This document shows, in pieces, positions 1 through 13,018 of a DNA stretch of 64,000 bases. The DNA comes from Pseudoalteromonas sp. H105 (GTDB lineage Bacteria > Pseudomonadota > Gammaproteobacteria > Enterobacterales > Alteromonadaceae). The notes beneath the pieces are model-generated. The model made no database searches, was not told the DNA's origin, and saw nothing but the letters and a program-made list of their open reading frames with translations. How positions within the stretch are numbered: the stretch's first letter is position 1; every line of letters begins with the position of its first letter. The stretch is taken from contig NZ_LOFH01000004.1 in the NCBI RefSeq assembly GCF_001469215.1, positions 1 through 64,000 on the forward strand, written 5' to 3'. The translations under genes were made by a program, and so were the position numbers.

Positions 1-3000
1 GGTGTCTTGGTCGACATCGGTTGCCACTAATGTCAATAGAATTGAACCGTCTTCATCCAGTGTTTGCGCTTGTGCGCTGGCCACTGGCTTGTCGTTCACT
101 GACGTTACTGTCATCGTGACCGTAGCCACATTTGAAACTGCACCTTGGCTGTCTTTTACTGTGTACGTAAAGCTGTCATTACCAAAGAAGTTGGCATTCG
201 CCGTGTAAATAATTGCCCCGGTATTGGTAACGCTTGTTTGACCGTTCGTTGCATCACTCACCACCGTGACACTGCTTACATCGAGGCTGTCGCCTTCGTC
301 AACATCACTGTCATTACCCAGTACATTGACTTCAAACTGCCCCTCCTCTTGCAGCTGCGCAGTGTTATCAAGTGCCACGGGCGCATCATTAATCGCATTG
401 ATTGTCAGCGTCACAGTCGCGGCCTCTGAAGCCAGCCCTTCACTGTCTGTCACGGTGTAAGTAAAGCTGTAAACACCGTTGATGTTTGTCTTCGGTGTAA
501 TGGCTAAACTGCCATCGGCATTGACACTCACACTGGCAAAGCTGTATTCACCTACGCCATCTCCTTTATCTTCTAACAATACATTCGCGCCATTGAACCC
601 TTGGTCTTCAACGTCTGAATCATTCGTTAGAATGGCAATGCTCGTAGCGGTATCTTCGTCTGTGGTTACTGCATCATCAACCACTACTGGGCGGTCATTC
701 ACAGCACCAATATTAATCGTCACCGTTGCGGTGTTAGAGGCTAAACCTTCGCTGTCTGCAATGGTGTACGTGAAAGTGTCTTGGCCATTTTCATTAGCTG
801 CTGGTGTATATATTAATGTCCCATCATTTTGGTCAATACTGACAGACCCTTTTGCAGGCTGTGCTACTACTGCTATATCTCCTGTCGGTATAGTATCTTC
901 AATGTCAGTGGCGCCTCCTCTAACTTGAATTGCATTAGTTGCGGTGTCTTCATCCACCATTTCATTAAAGTTACTCACTATAGGTGCATCATTCACTGGA
1001 GTAATATCAATGTTCACAATCGCTTCGTTTGATTCTGCAAGCGTTGAGTCCTTCACGGTATAGGTAAATGAATCGCTTCCGTTAACGTTTGAATTTGGAG
1101 TAAACGTTACAACACCATTAGCAATACTAAGCTGGCCTTTGGTTGGTTGTGTTTTAACTGTAACAGATGACGCAACCAGGTTGCTTTCAGGGTCTGAGTC
1201 ATTACTGAGTACATTAATTGATTTAGATTCATCCTCTAATGTCAAAATGCTGTCATTAAATGCTGTAGGAGCATCTTCAACAGCATTCATATTAATTGTT
1301 ACGGTATACACTGATGAACTAGCACTTTCACTATCTTCAACATGATAAGTAAAACTATCAGTTAGATTTTCACTGCCATCATGTACATAACTAAAGCTAC
1401 CATTACTATTGAGTGTTAAGCTGCCGTGTTGTGGATCGGTATCTTTAGCAATCGTCAAGCTGTCATTAGAGTCTAAGTCATCATCAGCTGCTAACGTGAG
1501 TAAACCATTATTAAAGTCTCTTGAAAGTGTTCCTCCTTCATTAATGGTATAGCTGGTATTTTGCCCCGTAGGTGCATCATTCGTATTGACTACTTCAATG
1601 TTAAAGGCCGTTAAATTACCTGTATCTGTGCCATCATCAACGGATATTTGTATATTTGATGTCGTGCCAACATGCTCATCCGTTGGTGTACCCGATAATT
1701 CACCTGTTTGTGTATCAAAGCTAGCCCAAGTCGGCTTATTGGTAATTGAGTAAGTATGCGTATCTTCACTATCTGAATCAGTTAATGTTGGTATAAAGCT
1801 ATAAACACTATCTTCATTTATGCTTGTTGTGGGATTACCTGATAACACTGGCACAACATTGTATTGCTTGGTTACTGTAGCAGTGACACCTGTTCCTGGG
1901 TTTCCGCTTTCGTCAGTAACAATTGCAGTGAGTGTTAAAGTGCCCTCATTAAGGTTTGTTACATTAACGGATGTAACTTGTTCTGTATTACTGGTTATAG
2001 CAACCGCGCTTTGACTACTCACAGTACTAGACCCATCAGAAATTTGATAAGTGAAGCTCCCTGAGCTTTCTAATCCTGATAAAGTAAAGCTAAGTGCTGC
2101 TTCATTACTTCTATTTATAATGCTTTGATCAAAAGCTGCGGTAGTTCCTGTTGGCGCCACGTTATCTAAGATCACAGAAGTACTTGCAACACTAGACGTG
2201 TTGCCCGCACTATCTGTTTGAGTTGCGTTAACGGTCAATGTGCCATTATTAAACGTGCTAACATCAAACTCACTGCCACTGAGTGTCCATGCACCCGAGC
2301 CATCAGCCGTGACCGTACGTGTATCGCTATTCGCGCCATCGCTGATAGTAACAGTGACACTAGTATCAGCCTCTGCACCAGAGCCGGTGATTAATACATC
2401 ACTGTCCTCCGCTGCATTAACTTTACCATCGCCTTCTATTGGGGTTGTGATACTAACAGCACTTGGCGCTGAGTTATCGAGCGTAATCGTGGCTGTTGCT
2501 GCCGTCGAGGTATTACCAGCTGCGTCAGTTTGTGTAGCACTCACACTGAGCGTGCCATTATTAAAGCTGGTAACATCAAACTCGCTGCCACTGAGTGTCC
2601 ATGCGCCTGAGCCATCTGCTGTCACCGTACGCGATTGGTTATTTGCCCCATCGCTGATAGTAACGGTGACACTAGTGTCAGCCTCTGCACCAGAGCCGAT
2701 GATCAATACATCACCGTCTTCCACTGCACTAACTTTATCATCGCCTTCTATTGGCGTAGTTATAGCTACAGCATTTGGCGCTGCGTTATCTAATGTAATG
2801 GATGAAGTTGCTGCCGTCGACGTGTTACCTGCTGCATCTGTTTGCGTGGCGCTAATACTGAGTGAGCCATTATTAAAGCTGCTAACATCAAACTCGCTAC
2901 CACTGAGTGTCCATGCACCTGAGCCATCTGCTGTCACTGTGCGCAATTGGTTATTCGCGCCATCGCTGATAGTGACCGTAACGCTGGTATTAGCTTCTGC

Positions 3001-6000
3001 ACCTGAGCCTGTAATTAACACATCACCGTCTTCAGCGGCATTCACAATGCCGTCGGTTTCTATTGGCGTGGTGATCGTCAGTGCATTCGGGGCTTGATTA
3101 TCCAAGCTGATGGTCGTGGTTGTCGCTGTGGAGGTATTACCTGCGCTGTCAGCTTGGGTTACTGATACCGTAAGCGTGCCATTATTCAGCGCGCTAATAT
3201 CCAACTCGTTACCTGATAAAGTCCAATTACCACTTGAATCAGCCGTGGTGGTTTTAGTTACACCGTCAATGCTGACTGTGACTGTGGCGCCCGACTCTGC
3301 CCCGCTGCCTTGCACGAGCACATCGTTATCCTCGCTGGCATTCACTTTACCATCGCCTTCAATTGGGGTGGTGATCGTCAGTGCATTCGGGGCTTGATTA
3401 TCCAAGCTGATGGTTGTGGTTGTCGCTGTGGAGGTATTGCCTGCGCTGTCAGCTTGGGTTGCTGATACCGTAAGCGTGCCATTATTCAGCGCGCTAATAT
3501 CTAATTCGTTACCTGATAATGTCCAATTACCACTTGAATCAGCCGTGGTGGTTTTAGTTACACCGTCAATGCTGACTGTGACTGTGGCGCCAGATTCTGC
3601 GCCGCCACCTTGAATTGACACATCACCGTCTTCAGCTGCATTTACAACACCATCTGTTTCAATTGGGGTGGTGATCGTCAGTGCATTCGGGGCTTGATTA
3701 TCCAAGCTGATGGTCGTGGTTGTCGCTGTGGAAGTATTGCCTGCGCTGTCAGCTTGTGTTGCTGATACTGTAAGCGTTCCATTATTCAGCGCGCTAATAT
3801 CCAATTCGTTACCTGATAATGTCCAATTACCGCTTGAATCAGCGGTGGTGGTTGTACTAACTCCACCTACATCAACCGTCACAGTTGCGCCAGATTCTGC
3901 GCCGCCACCTTGAATTAACACATCAGCGTCTTCAGCTGCATTTACAACACCATCTGTTTCAATTGGGGTGGTGATCGTCAGTGCATTCGGGGCTTGATTA
4001 TCCAAGCTGATGGTTGTGGTTGTCGCTGTGGAGGTATTGCCTGCGCTGTCAGCTTGGGTTGCTGATACCGTAAGCGTGCCATTATTCAGCGCGCTAATAT
4101 CCAATTCGTTACCTGATAATGTCCAATTACCACTTGAATCAGCCGTGGTGGTTTTAGTTACACCGTCAATGCTGACTGTGACTGTGGCGCCCGACTCTGC
4201 CCCGCTGCCTTGCACGAGCACATCGTTATCCTCGCTGGAATTTACTTTGCCATCGCCTTCAATTGGCGTGGTGATCGTCAGTGCATTCGGGGCTTGATTA
4301 TCCAAGCTGATGGTCGTGGTTGTCGCTGTGGAAGTATTGCCTGCGCTGTCAGCTTGTGTTGCTGATACTGTAAGCGTTCCATTATTCAGCGCGCTAATAT
4401 CCAATTCGTTACCTGATAATGTCCAATTACCGCTTGAATCAGCGGTGGTGGTTGTACTAACTCCACCTACATCAACCGTCACAGTTGCGCCTGATTCTGC
4501 GCCGCCACCTTGAATTAACACATCACCGTCTTCAGCATCATTTACAACACCATCTGTTTCAATTGGGGTGGTGATCGTCAGTGAATTCGGTGTTTGGTTA
4601 TCGAGTGTGATTGATGTGGTCGCCACCGTTGATGTATTGCCTGCTGCATCTTGTTGGGTAGCTGACACTGTTAAGCTGCCGTTGTTTAAGCTACTTACAT
4701 CCAATTCTTGGCCACTCAGCGTCCAGTTACCCGAACTATCTGCCGTAACAGTGCGAGAAACTGTAGAGTTAGAATCAGTGATTTGAACTGTCACTGAATT
4801 ATTTGCTTCAGCACCCGTTCCAACAATCAACACATCGCTGTCTTCAGCGGCGTTTACAATACCATCGGTTTCAATAGGTGCTGTTATACTTAATGCGCTT
4901 GGTGCTGCGTTATCTAACGTAATCGTTTCTGTTGCAGCATTAGAGGTGTTGCCTGCCTCATCTTGTTGAGTAGCTGACACGGTTAAGCTGCCGTTATTTA
5001 AACTACTCACATCCAGCTCTTGACCACTCAACGTCCAGTTACCTGAACCATCTGCCGTAACGGAACGAGAAACTGTCGAATTAGAGTCTGTGATTTGAAC
5101 TGTTACAGAGGTATTTGCCTCAGCCCCCGCTCCAACAATTAACACATCATTGTCTTCAGCTGCATTAACAATATCGTCACTCTCTATTGGGGTTGAAATA
5201 GAAGGTGTGGCGGCACTCGTATCAATTGTTACTGAAAGTCCTGATATACTATCAAGCGTATTTCCTGCTGAATCTGTCGCGCGAGCAACAATGGTATGCG
5301 AGCCACTTGTCAATGCTGAACCTGGAGTAATGCTCCAAACTCCACCACTGACAATAACACTCCCAACAGAGCCATCAATACTCGAAATAAGAGTTATAGT
5401 GTCGCCAGTTGTGCCTGACCCCGTAAAGGTTGGTGTTGAATCATTTGTTATATTATCTGTACTTGAAGACCCTGAATCACTAGCAGAATCTAAGTCTGGA
5501 GTACTTGGTGCTGATGGAGCTGTTGTATCAATAGTGACATTTAAGGTACTCGAACGACTACTTTCATTACTATTTGAATCAGTTGCTTTTGCTGAAATAG
5601 CATGCACCAACCCGGAAGTTAGTTCACTGGTTGTGATCTGCCAATTACCACCAGTAGCCGTACCTGTTCCTATCACCGTTGCACCGCCCCCCACTTGATT
5701 GCTATATAAAGCAACCGTGGTTCCACTCTCTGCAGTACCACTCAAAGTGGGTGTATTATCGTTCGTAATATTATCAGTACTTGAAGGCCCACTGTCAGAG
5801 GCTGTATCCAAATCAGGCGTTGATGGAGCGTTCGGCGCTACATCATCAGCAACCGTTATTGTAAATGACTTTTGAAATGTGGTTGAGGTATCATTCGTTT
5901 GCAAACACACAATATAACTACCAGCACTTAATGCAGCTTGTGTTTGCAAAATTGAACCATTAATTTGAAAGCTTGCATTACCCGTGTCTGCACTACACGT

Positions 6001-9000
6001 GCCTGTTACACTCGTTCCAGTACTTACTAAACTATAACTATGGCTATCACTTGTATCTACATCAGAGGTCGTAAGTGAACCTATATTAGCGCCAGGGCCT
6101 GTTGAAGATTGGTTCACACTGGTAGCAGACAAACTGATATCGGTTGGCGCATCATTTTGCGCGGTGATATTAACAACCGCTTGATTAGTACCAGTGCTAT
6201 CGGCAGTGCCATCGTTGAATGTGAAATTTAGCGTAACAGAAGATGCAGGAGACTCAGAGCTATTACTGTATCCTATTGACTGTAGTACGGAATCCACTAT
6301 TGAAGATGTTGCATTGCTATTAAAAGTTAATACAAGCGTGCCTGCAGAATTGGTTGTCACAGTTCCCACCGGCGTACCATTGTAAGTAAAGGCACTACCT
6401 TGTACTAAAGTACCAAGTAAAAGCTGATTACTGAATATATCTTCACTGTTAGCACCACCATTTCGCTCAATCGTCAGTGTTGCATCATTATAATTACCAT
6501 TAGCGGAGCTGAGTGCATCAAGCTCTGCATCAGCAACGGTTACATCACTGTCTATTGTGACTGCATTTCCATTTTCAGTGTAGGTAGCCCCTCCATTTAA
6601 TGAGGAAAACGCTGGAGCCTCGTTACTAGCAATAAACGTGATCACAGTATTTGCACCACTATCCGCAACAGTAAATGCTAAATCCGCTGAAGGTGCGTTT
6701 GTCAGTGAAAGTGTCAGCTCGGATATATTAAAATCAGTTGCATCGGTATCAACTTCTAACGCACTTGAGCCATTAAAGCGTACGTTGTTAGTCGATAGCC
6801 CAGTAACACCGGTTAACGTGATCATGTCCCCAATGGACAAGTCTGCAATGGTATCACCAGAAAGATCTGACGTACTGCCTATAAAGTTGTCATTACCACC
6901 ATTACCTGTCATTGAATCGGTGCCGCCACCAGGGCGGATGGTATCAGCGCCACTGCCACCTGTAAAAGTATCAGAGCCATTTAAGTCTGTTGCTGAAATA
7001 GTTAACACGTCACCACTAAATGCACTCGCATCCAACGTAATTGTACCGGTGATCGCACTCCCTGTTGTATTGGTTATATCAACCGCACCGCCATCAGATG
7101 CAAAATTGTCGGTCAAAGTAAGTGCAAAGTTACTATTCGTTCCAATGGCTATGCCTTCAATTGATGATGCCGATGTGCTGCTAAAATTAAATGTACCACC
7201 ATCCATGACTTTCAGTATTTCGCTGCCAGCACCACCAGTGATTGACGTACTAAAATCGCTAATATTCGCAGCATCAATCGCAACAGTTGCACCACTGCTT
7301 AAGCTCAACGACCCAATATTAAAGTAACTACCACCCGATACATCTGCGCCATTAGAGGCCGATACTCTATCCGTTTGGCTGGCATCACCGGTTAGTGTGC
7401 CTGAAAATGCATTGGACCCAATATCAAACGTAACCACATCTGTTGTCGAAGTAGCTGTAACATTTGTTGTGCCATTACTAAGAGTAACTGTTCGCGTGTT
7501 GGTACTGTCGTCACCAATAGAATAAGACTCTACTGAGGAATAAGTAGTTACGTTACCATCACCACTAATAACAATTGTTTCAGAGCCAGGCGCAGTAATT
7601 GTGCCGTTAAACGCATTATGCTGGCTAGCCGTCATGTTAACTGAAGCACCTGATGCCAAAGTTAAATTACTTATGTTACTTATGGTACCCGCTGATATAT
7701 TTGCACCATTACTTAAACTCAGTGTATCTGCAACAGTATTGTCACCCGTAATAGTCCCGGTAAACGCAAGGGTGCCTAAATCAAATGTAATTGCATCAGT
7801 CGCAGATGCAGCAGTCACAGAGTGACTCGCACTAGTTACAGTAACCGAGCGCGTATTCGTACTGTCGTCATTTAAAGTATAACTTTCTATTGCCGAAACA
7901 GTGCTAACATTACCATCGCCTGAAACAGCAATTGTCTCAGTGCCGCTGCCTGAGACTGTGCCAGTAAAACTAGTAAGCTGGGATGCACCTACTGTCACTG
8001 TACCACCAGCAGCAACCGATAAATCCTCAAATCCACTGACCGTCGCACCCGATATGTTTCCACCGTTGGTAACAACCAAGGTATCTGTGCCACTTCCACC
8101 CGCTAAAGTCCCCGTTGCACTCAGTGCATTCACATTAACCGTGTCGTCACCACCACTACCCGTTAGGTTCTGTGATGCACTGCCTAACGTAAAGGTATTC
8201 GCTGCTGACAGTACATAAGTTTCAACTACACTGCTCCCAGTTAGACCATCGGTCGCGGTGCTTATGGTGATTGAATCAGCGCCTGAAGCCGTTATCGTTG
8301 TAAAACTATCGTGCTGCGCCTCAGTCATCGTCACTGAAGCACCACTGCTTAATGTTAAAGACTCGAACGCACTTACTGTGGCATTACTAATATTAGCACC
8401 AGTGCTCATTTGCAGTATGTCAGTACCGCCGCCGCCAGCAAGCGTACCCGTAACACTTAAGCCTGCAATATTAACGGTATCAGCACTGCCACTTCCGGTA
8501 ATATTTTGCGCTGCACTTGATAAAGTAATATTGAAAGCGGCATTTAAAACATACGTTTCTATGTCTGCATCTGCAATTACAGTGCTATCCCCATCGGCAC
8601 TTGCCAAGGTGAACGTATTTGTTCCGGTACCATTTATGGTCGTAAACGTATCGTGTTGCGACTCGCTCAGCGTTAATGAGCCATTATTATAAGTCGAGAG
8701 GGTTTCAAAGGTGGTTAAACTGGTAAATTGCGTCAGATCACTGCCATCTATTACGACAATTTCATCTGTACCACTGCCGCCTTGGGCTGTAGACCCAACA
8801 ATATGACTCACTGATGCTATAGTCAGTGTTTCATTGTCACTGCTGAAACTAATGGCTGGGCTTAAGTTGGCGCCCGATGTGGTATTAAATGATGCCCCGG
8901 TCGTACTGGCCGCTGTTACATTGGCTACACTAATAACAGCACTTCGTGACGCACTGTTGTCAGTTCCGTCGTTAACAACAACGCTCACCGTGCGCGACGT

Positions 9001-10515
9001 GGTATCCGGCGTCGAACTCGTATTATTGTAAGTTACAGCTTGTAAGAAAGCTGCAACCTCGGCTGTTGTCGCTGTTGCGCCCGTTATAGAGAGTGTATCT
9101 TGCAGTGTTATGTCAGAAGCGCCACTTATTCCTGTCAGCGCATTTTGCGCACTTGCTGATACATTAAGCCCTTCTGAAGCGCCATCTTGATCATTCGTTA
9201 AACTGACTGTAATTGTTGTTATTGTATCAGTATCAGTAACCGTTGGGCTCGTCATGAAACTAACGGCACCAGACCCTTCAGAAAATGAGGCTGTGGTATC
9301 ATTACCCGATGTACCACTATTTAAATCAACCACAGGTGCGGCGTTGATTGTAGTAAAATTAAAGGTGGTATCATCACTAATACCTACAAAACTATTACCT
9401 GCTGAGTCATCAACTGCGGTTGAATCTACTCGCACTGAATATTGATTACTGCCCGTTAAGCTGCTCGTCGGGTTTATATATATTTTGTCATTAACGATGC
9501 CGATACGACCCGAGCTTGGGCTGGTCGTTGCGTCATCACTTTGCGTCGCAACGTTAAACACCTCAAAATCACTTGAGCCCGTCACGTCACGAACCGTTAT
9601 ATTGCCCGTGCCTAACGCCACATTTTCACTAAAATCAATAACGATATTGTCAGACACCGATACATTGGTGGCGTTATCTGTTGGCGTAGAGCTTGCTTCG
9701 CTAAATGTTGGGGCTGTAGCATCTGTACCTGTCGCACTCAAAGAAATATTATACATTCCCTCATTTGCATCATTGCTACTGACTCTTAAGTTGCCTACTA
9801 GCGCGCCAATCGTTGATGTTTGTACAGTAACAAGTATCGTACATTGCATACCTGAGGTTAATGTTTGCCCATTCGTAGCACATGTGCCGCCTGTAATTGA
9901 AAAGTCGCTACCACCACTTGTTATAGAAACACTTGAGGTCGTTAAATTGCCACTGCCTTCATTTTTTACCGTAAATGTTTTTGTTGTAGTTGCTACTCCA
10001 TTTGCAGCAACACTGCCAAAGTTTTCACTAGTAGTTGTCGATCCACTTTCTTCAACATCTATTTCTGGCGATGCTCCACAAGCGCCAACAGTGCCACCTC
10101 TCAAGGTACAACTAGACGAACTTATAGTGGTACATGCCCCGCCTGGTAGGGTGCAGTTTGCACTTGCAAACACCTTACTTATTAGTAAATCACTTTTTAC
10201 ATGTGTATTGTCGCCCTTAACAATAGTTACTTTTTGTTCATTCGTTTCAAGCAACCCCTGCTCTTTTAAAAAACTTAATGTATTATTTAAATCTGGGTTT
10301 ACTAAGTGTGATTGCGCTTTTTGCCCTCGGCTAAATGTCGAAAATGGGCTTTTTAACTCTGTATCAACTATTTCATCTTCAGTTTCTAACGCTGACTTTT
10401 TTGAAAACTGTTTTGAATCTACAGCTTCATTTACTGTTTCTGCGTAAGCCCCGCTAGCTATTACTGCAGAAATCGTAACTCCTAAAAAAGTTTTATTTAA
10501 GCTTAAACGTTCCAT
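1..10515 (-). CDS. Giant secreted multi-repeat adhesin-like protein (partial, C-terminus beyond window)
   Basis: At least 3,505 codons stay open from an ATG at 10515 to the left edge; all stretches I translated by hand lie in one frame. The N-terminus has a signal peptide with likely cleavage after residue 25 (GAYA). In order I see a Cys-containing segment and a choice-of-anchor-D type domain (about 146-259), a SwmB/Big-like domain starting [11 protein letters not shown] (about 262-379), a long S/T/G-rich repetitive part (560-1055), a short RTX-like stretch with GGSGADTI and GNGGNDNF (about 1180-1210), Ig-like repeats (about 1560-2780), then cadherin/VCBS-type repeats ending in NDxPVA and FTYTVKDS motifs. 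This suggests a calcium-stiffened surface or secreted adhesin. The secretion route cannot be judged because the C-terminus is missing. It follows the TIGR03032 gene by 5 bp and is probably co-transcribed with it. Confidence 0.9.
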   Translation of the reverse strand, partial: MERLSLNKTFLGVTISAVIASGAYAETVNEAVDSKQFSKKSALETEDEIVDTELKSPFSTFSRGQKAQSHLVNPDLNNTLSFLKEQGLLETNEQKVTIVKGDNTHVKSDLLISKVFASANCTLPGGACTTISSSSCTLRGGTVGACGASPEIDVEESGSTTTSENFGSVAANGVATTTKTFTVKNEGSGNLTTSSVSITSGGSDFSITGGTCATNGQTLTSGMQCTILVTVQTSTIGALVGNLRVSSNDANEGMYNISLSATGTDATAPTFSEASSTPTDNATNVSVSDNIVIDFSENVALGTGNITVRDVTGSSDFEVFNVATQSDDATTSPSSGRIGIVNDKIYINPTSSLTGSNQYSVRVDSTAVDDSAGNSFVGISDDTTFNFTTINAAPVVDLNSGTSGNDTTASFSEGSGAVSFMTSPTVTDTDTITTITVSLTNDQDGASEGLNVSASAQNALTGISGASDITLQDTLSITGATATTAEVAAFLQAVTYNNTSSTPDTTSRTVSVVVNDGTDNSASRSAVISVANVTAASTTGASFNTTSGANLSPAISFSSDNETLTIASVSHIVGSTAQGGSGTDEIVVIDGSDLTQFTSLTTFETLSTYNNGSLTLSESQHDTFTTINGTGTNTFTLASADGDSTVIADADIETYVLNAAFNITLSSAAQNITGSGSADTVNIAGLSVTGTLAGGGGTDILQMSTGANISNATVSAFESLTLSSGASVTMTEAQHDSFTTITASGADSITISTATDGLTGSSVVETYVLSAANTFTLGSASQNLTGSGGDDTVNVNALSATGTLAGGSGTDTLVVTNGGNISGATVSGFEDLSVAAGGTVTVGASQLTSFTGTVSGSGTETIAVSGDGNVSTVSAIESYTLNDDSTNTRSVTVTSASHSVTAASATDAITFDLGTLAFTGTITGDNTVADTLSLSNGANISAGTISNISNLTLASGASVNMTASQHNAFNGTITAPGSETIVISGDGNVTTYSSVESYSIGDDSTNTRTVTLSNGTTNVTATSTTDVVTFDIGSNAFSGTLTGDASQTDRVSASNGADVSGGSYFNIGSLSLSSGATVAIDAANISDFSTSITGGAGSEILKVMDGGTFNFSSTSASSIEGIAIGTNSNFALTLTDNFASDGGAVDITNTTGSAITGTITLDASAFSGDVLTISATDLNGSDTFTGGSGADTIRPGGGTDSMTGNGGNDNFIGSTSDLSGDTIADLSIGDMITLTGVTGLSTNNVRFNGSSALEVDTDATDFNISELTLSLTNAPSADLAFTVADSGANTVITFIASNEAPAFSSLNGGATYTENGNAVTIDSDVTVADAELDALSSANGNYNDATLTIERNGGANSEDIFSNQLLLGTLVQGSAFTYNGTPVGTVTTNSAGTLVLTFNSNATSSIVDSVLQSIGYSNSSESPASSVTLNFTFNDGTADSTGTNQAVVNITAQNDAPTDISLSATSVNQSSTGPGANIGSLTTSDVDTSDSHSYSLVSTGTSVTGTCSADTGNASFQINGSILQTQAALSAGSYIVCLQTNDTSTTFQKSFTITVADDVAPNAPSTPDLDTASDSGPSSTDNITNDNTPTLSGTAESGTTVALYSNQVGGGATVIGTGTATGGNWQITTSELTSGLVHAISAKATDSNSNESSRSSTLNVTIDTTAPSAPSTPDLDSASDSGSSSTDNITNDSTPTFTGSGTTGDTITLISSIDGSVGSVIVSGGVWSITPGSALTSGSHTIVARATDSAGNTLDSISGLSVTIDTSAATPSISTPIESDDIVNAAEDNDVLIVGAGAEANTSVTVQITDSNSTVSRSVTADGSGNWTLSGQELDVSSLNNGSLTVSATQQDEAGNTSNAATETITLDNAAPSALSITAPIETDGIVNAAEDSDVLIVGTGAEANNSVTVQITDSNSTVSRTVTADSSGNWTLSGQELDVSSLNNGSLTVSATQQDAAGNTSTVATTSITLDNQTPNSLTITTPIETDGVVNDAEDGDVLIQGGGAESGATVTVDVGGVSTTTTADSSGNWTLSGNELDISALNNGTLTVSATQADSAGNTSTATTTTISLDNQAPNALTITTPIEGDGKVNSSEDNDVLVQGSGAESGATVTVSIDGVTKTTTADSSGNWTLSGNELDISALNNGTLTVSATQADSAGNTSTATTTTISLDNQAPNALTITTPIETDGVVNAAEDADVLIQGGGAESGATVTVDVGGVSTTTTADSSGNWTLSGNELDISALNNGTLTVSATQADSAGNTSTATTTTISLDNQAPNALTITTPIETDGVVNAAEDGDVSIQGGGAESGATVTVSIDGVTKTTTADSSGNWTLSGNELDISALNNGTLTVSATQADSAGNTSTATTTTISLDNQAPNALTITTPIEGDGKVNASEDNDVLVQGSGAESGATVTVSIDGVTKTTTADSSGNWTLSGNELDISALNNGTLTVSVTQADSAGNTSTATTTTISLDNQAPNALTITTPIETDGIVNAAEDGDVLITGSGAEANTSVTVTISDGANNQLRTVTADGSGAWTLSGSEFDVSSFNNGSLSISATQTDAAGNTSTAATSSITLDNAAPNAVAITTPIEGDDKVSAVEDGDVLIIGSGAEADTSVTVTISDGANNQSRTVTADGSGAWTLSGSEFDVTSFNNGTLSVSATQTDAAGNTSTAATATITLDNSAPSAVSITTPIEGDGKVNAAEDSDVLITGSGAEADTSVTVTISDGANSDTRTVTADGSGAWTLSGSEFDVSTFNNGTLTVNATQTDSAGNTSSVASTSVILDNVAPTGTTAAFDQSIINRSNEAALSFTLSGLESSGSFTYQISDGSSTVSSQSAVAITSNTEQVTSVNVTNLNEGTLTLTAIVTDESGNPGTGVTATVTKQYNVVPVLSGNPTTSINEDSVYSFIPTLTDSDSEDTHTYSITNKPTWASFDTQTGELSGTPTDEHVGTTSNIQISVDDGTDTGNLTAFNIEVVNTNDAPTGQNTSYTINEGGTLSRDFNNGLLTLAADDDLDSNDSLTIAKDTDPQHGSLTLNSNGSFSYVHDGSENLTDSFTYHVEDSESASSSVYTVTINMNAVEDAPTAFNDSILTLEDESKSINVLSNDSDPESNLVASSVTVKTQPTKGQLSIANGVVTFTPNSNVNGSDSFTYTVKDSTLAESNEAIVNIDITPVNDAPIVSNFNEMVDEDTATNAIQVRGGATDIEDTIPTGDIAVVAQPAKGSVSIDQNDGTLIYTPAANENGQDTFTYTIADSEGLASNTATVTINIGAVNDRPVVVDDAVTTDEDTATSIAILTNDSDVEDQGFNGANVLLEDKGDGVGEYSFASVSVNADGSLAITPKTNINGVYSFTYTVTDSEGLASEAATVTLTINAINDAPVALDNTAQLQEEGQFEVNVLGNDSDVDEGDSLDVSSVTVVSDATNGQTSVTNTGAIIYTANANFFGNDSFTYTVKDSQGAVSNVATVTMTVTSVNDKPVASAQAQTLDEDGSILLTLVATDVDQDT
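2172..5230 (-). repeat. Ten tandem Ig-like domain repeats (300-312 bp units), five nearly identical
   Basis: Units begin, in plus coordinates, near 2172, 2484, 2796, 3108, 3408, 3708, 4008, 4308, 4608 and 4920. The first three have a 312 bp period and the next five exactly 300 bp. Each encodes an Ig-like domain with the core [19 protein letters not shown] and the linker [17 protein letters not shown]. The five 300 bp units are nearly identical at DNA level, and the outer units have diverged. The two units starting at 3708 and 4308 share the variant [10 protein letters not shown], while 3108, 3408 and 4008 carry [10 protein letters not shown], so part of the array alternates with a 600 bp period. 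Confidence 0.92.
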
Positions 10516-10520
10516 GATAC

Positions 10521-11669
10521 TCATCCTCGACAAAATTCAAAAATATGGCTAGACAACGCATCAGAGCTTTGAAATAACTCTGGTTTCCTACTGTTCGGTA
10601 CGACAGCAATATCGTAAATCTGTTTTACATCACCCGAAAAAGTCAAATTACCAACCGCCTCACCTGTATTTACATTCACTAACCATATTGCGCACACACT
10701 TCTCCCACCCAATAATCTTGGGTTTGCTTTGAAGCGAATATGCTCTTCAGATTTACGTAATGTACTCGTACCGACAAGCATCAAGTCACCAAAGAACGTC
10801 ATTCCCCTTGTAAAACCTTGCAACTCACATAAAATTCGATTCGTACCTGACTTTGGATCGTATACATGAATATCGCCATCTCCAGATGCACAATAATACA
10901 CTTTGCCTGCGTGGCATCTTGGCGAATGCGGCATTGAAATACCTGATTTGATAACCTTATTTTCAACGACATCAATAAGCACCCCTTTATTCCCTAGCTC
11001 TTCACGCCAACCTTGTGCTGTATCTGATTCACTAAACGCTGTAGCATAACGAGGTACACCATCTAACAACGCCATGCCATTTAAATGGCATCTATTTTCC
11101 GGCTTCAGATCTGAAATAAACGACGGCACCCAAGCTGCAACAAAACTATAGTCAGGGCTTAATTTACTTAAACAAGAGAACATCGAGTTAACTACCCACA
11201 GGCCATCATTACCCCAACAAATATCATGGATGTTGATCATACCCGTTGATAAAGCCGCTCTTTCTATAAACAAACAGTCGGCAGCCTTTACACTTTCGAC
11301 TTGTTCATCCCACTCTTGACGAAATTTGGGGCTATCTCTCAGTTCATTATCTTGTAATTTTTTTGGTAACTCTTCATAACGATCAAGGTCGCCATTAATA
11401 ACATCAGCATAACCACTTGGTGTTTTTTGAAAGTCGATTACTTGATTTAGTGTTCCAAGCGTGACCCTATTTTCGTCGGCATAAAGTCCCATTGGTCTTG
11501 GAAATGCCTTTAGCTTTGTTTCTAGCTTGCCATTATTAGAGCGCACTAAAATAACACGTTGTGATTGATAACTTGTCGCAATCAGCGATATGCCCAACTG
11601 AGCCAATATTTTTGGGAAATTGTCACTATAGGTGCTACTAAAGTCTAACTGTTCCATTTCAGTGCTCAT
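10521..11669 (-). CDS. TIGR03032 family protein (function unknown)
   Basis: A 382-residue protein with the hallmarks I associate with the TIGR03032 family: RPMGLYADE near the N-terminus, [14 protein letters not shown] in the middle, then [15 protein letters not shown] and [18 protein letters not shown]. These spaced blocks look like propeller blades. No signal peptide is visible, so it is probably cytoplasmic. I chose the ATG at 11669 because the in-frame GTG at 11678 sits only 2 bp from the AGG ribosome site. The gene overlaps the end of the subtilase gene by 11 bp and ends 5 bp before the giant adhesin start, so the three are likely translated from one message. The biochemical role of the family is not known. 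Confidence 0.8.
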   Translation of the reverse strand: MSTEMEQLDFSSTYSDNFPKILAQLGISLIATSYQSQRVILVRSNNGKLETKLKAFPRPMGLYADENRVTLGTLNQVIDFQKTPSGYADVINGDLDRYEELPKKLQDNELRDSPKFRQEWDEQVESVKAADCLFIERAALSTGMINIHDICWGNDGLWVVNSMFSCLSKLSPDYSFVAAWVPSFISDLKPENRCHLNGMALLDGVPRYATAFSESDTAQGWREELGNKGVLIDVVENKVIKSGISMPHSPRCHAGKVYYCASGDGDIHVYDPKSGTNRILCELQGFTRGMTFFGDLMLVGTSTLRKSEEHIRFKANPRLLGGRSVCAIWLVNVNTGEAVGNLTFSGDVKQIYDIAVVPNSRKPELFQSSDALSSHIFEFCRG

Positions 11670-12936
11670 TAATTTCACTACCTGTTGATCTAATCAAAGT
11701 TACACTCTTTATATTATTTTTATTAACTACATGTGCAGGCAAAATATTTTCAACCATCGTCAATTTTGTTAACGGGTATTCAACTCCGCATGCTTTTAGC
11801 TGTGCCACAACGCCTGAAACAATAGCGGCTGATGATGAGGTGCCACCAAAATTTACATACCCATTAAGTGACGTTGATTCAATTGAAGAAGGGGCGTAAT
11901 AATCAACACATTGCCCATAATTAGAAAACTCAGCAACATTCCCATTTTTATTTATTGCCCCTATAACAACCACTGAACTTAATGCCGATAGATGATTGAC
12001 TTCACAAGCTTTTTTACCCGAATTTCCTGCTGAAACAACGATAATAGGTGCATTTGATGCAGATGCAATATTCTCAATTACCAGTGACGTAATACCCGAT
12101 AATAACGGTAAAACCCAACTACAGTTGATAACATCCGCTTTCATCAACTTAGCGACCTGAAATGCCAATATTATAGAAGATGACCATGTTGAAACTTGCC
12201 TGATAGCTATTATTTCACTAGTCGGTGCGAAACCCTCAACCCCTACATTATCTTGCTTTGCAGCAATAACTCCAACAACACGTGTACCATGATAATCAGT
12301 TGGGTTTTTAGCACTGGTTGCCAGTGTTTTTTCATCAGGATCATATTCAAACAATACTGTTAAATCATCAAACTCTGGGTGAGTAAAATCAAAGCCGTCA
12401 TCAATAATTGCAACCCGCACAGTATTCTCTGGTTTATCGCATAAAGGAGCATTTTGTGACACAAGCACGCTGCTAGTCTGCCTGCTTGTTCCTGACGTAA
12501 CTAACTTTGTGACAGGTGCAATATCTGGTTCGATCTCTAGCACATCTTGATGTTTGCTTAACGCTAAATAAACATCAAAAAAATATTCGGATCTAGGTGT
12601 TACCCAGTAAACCAATTCACTTCCTATATTAGCGATTACTTGAACTTGTTTTATTTCATCATGTAGCTGTGAGATCTCATCGGCTGATAGCAAAGAGAGT
12701 ATTATTATTTTTTTGTTAAAAGCGTACATCTTCCCTGCATCATCTATCAAAAAACCGTCATCATGCTTGGTAAGAACAATATCGTTTTTAGAGTATTTAA
12801 ATTGCACCGTATCAAAACTTACCTCAGCGTATACCCCTTTGACAAACAAACACCCACCCAAAACTAAGCAGACATAGACTATACGCCAGCTTAGAAGTAA
12901 ATTGTTTCCCATACAACATCTTAAAAAGATATACAT
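11659..12936 (-). CDS. Secreted S8 family subtilisin-like serine protease
   Basis: A 425-residue protein with a hydrophobic leader (about 16-30), a prodomain-like stretch (40-150) and a subtilase catalytic domain. The triad is Asp179 in VAIIDDGFD, His216 in DYHGTRVVGV and Ser367 in FGGTSSSA; the oxyanion Asn305 lies in VSAGNSG. The ATG at 12936 follows AGGAAG by 4 bp; a later Met9 is possible. LGGC at the end of the leader could be a lipobox, which would make it membrane-anchored, but this is weak. Its place between tail-collar proteins and the TIGR03032/adhesin genes suggests processing of neighbouring exported proteins; that is inference. Confidence 0.9.
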   Translation of the reverse strand: MYIFLRCCMGNNLLLSWRIVYVCLVLGGCLFVKGVYAEVSFDTVQFKYSKNDIVLTKHDDGFLIDDAGKMYAFNKKIIILSLLSADEISQLHDEIKQVQVIANIGSELVYWVTPRSEYFFDVYLALSKHQDVLEIEPDIAPVTKLVTSGTSRQTSSVLVSQNAPLCDKPENTVRVAIIDDGFDFTHPEFDDLTVLFEYDPDEKTLATSAKNPTDYHGTRVVGVIAAKQDNVGVEGFAPTSEIIAIRQVSTWSSSIILAFQVAKLMKADVINCSWVLPLLSGITSLVIENIASASNAPIIVVSAGNSGKKACEVNHLSALSSVVVIGAINKNGNVAEFSNYGQCVDYYAPSSIESTSLNGYVNFGGTSSSAAIVSGVVAQLKACGVEYPLTKLTMVENILPAHVVNKNNIKSVTLIRSTGSEINEH

Positions 12937-13018
12937 CTAACTTCCTACACGAACACGGTTAAGTATTCGTAATATTTAGTAACACAGGTTTTTAAATTGA
13001 AAACCTGTGCTTTTTACA

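Noticed and set aside
3108..4607. Possible CRISPR or satellite array
   Set aside because: The period is 300 bp and the repeats are coding in one frame as Ig-like domains, with no short repeats and spacers.
2..10447. Many plus-strand reading frames over the giant gene
   Set aside because: They all lie in the frame antisense to the minus-strand gene, consist of Ser/Val/Leu-rich low-complexity sequence and lack ribosome sites. The minus-strand reading gives coherent domains and a signal peptide.
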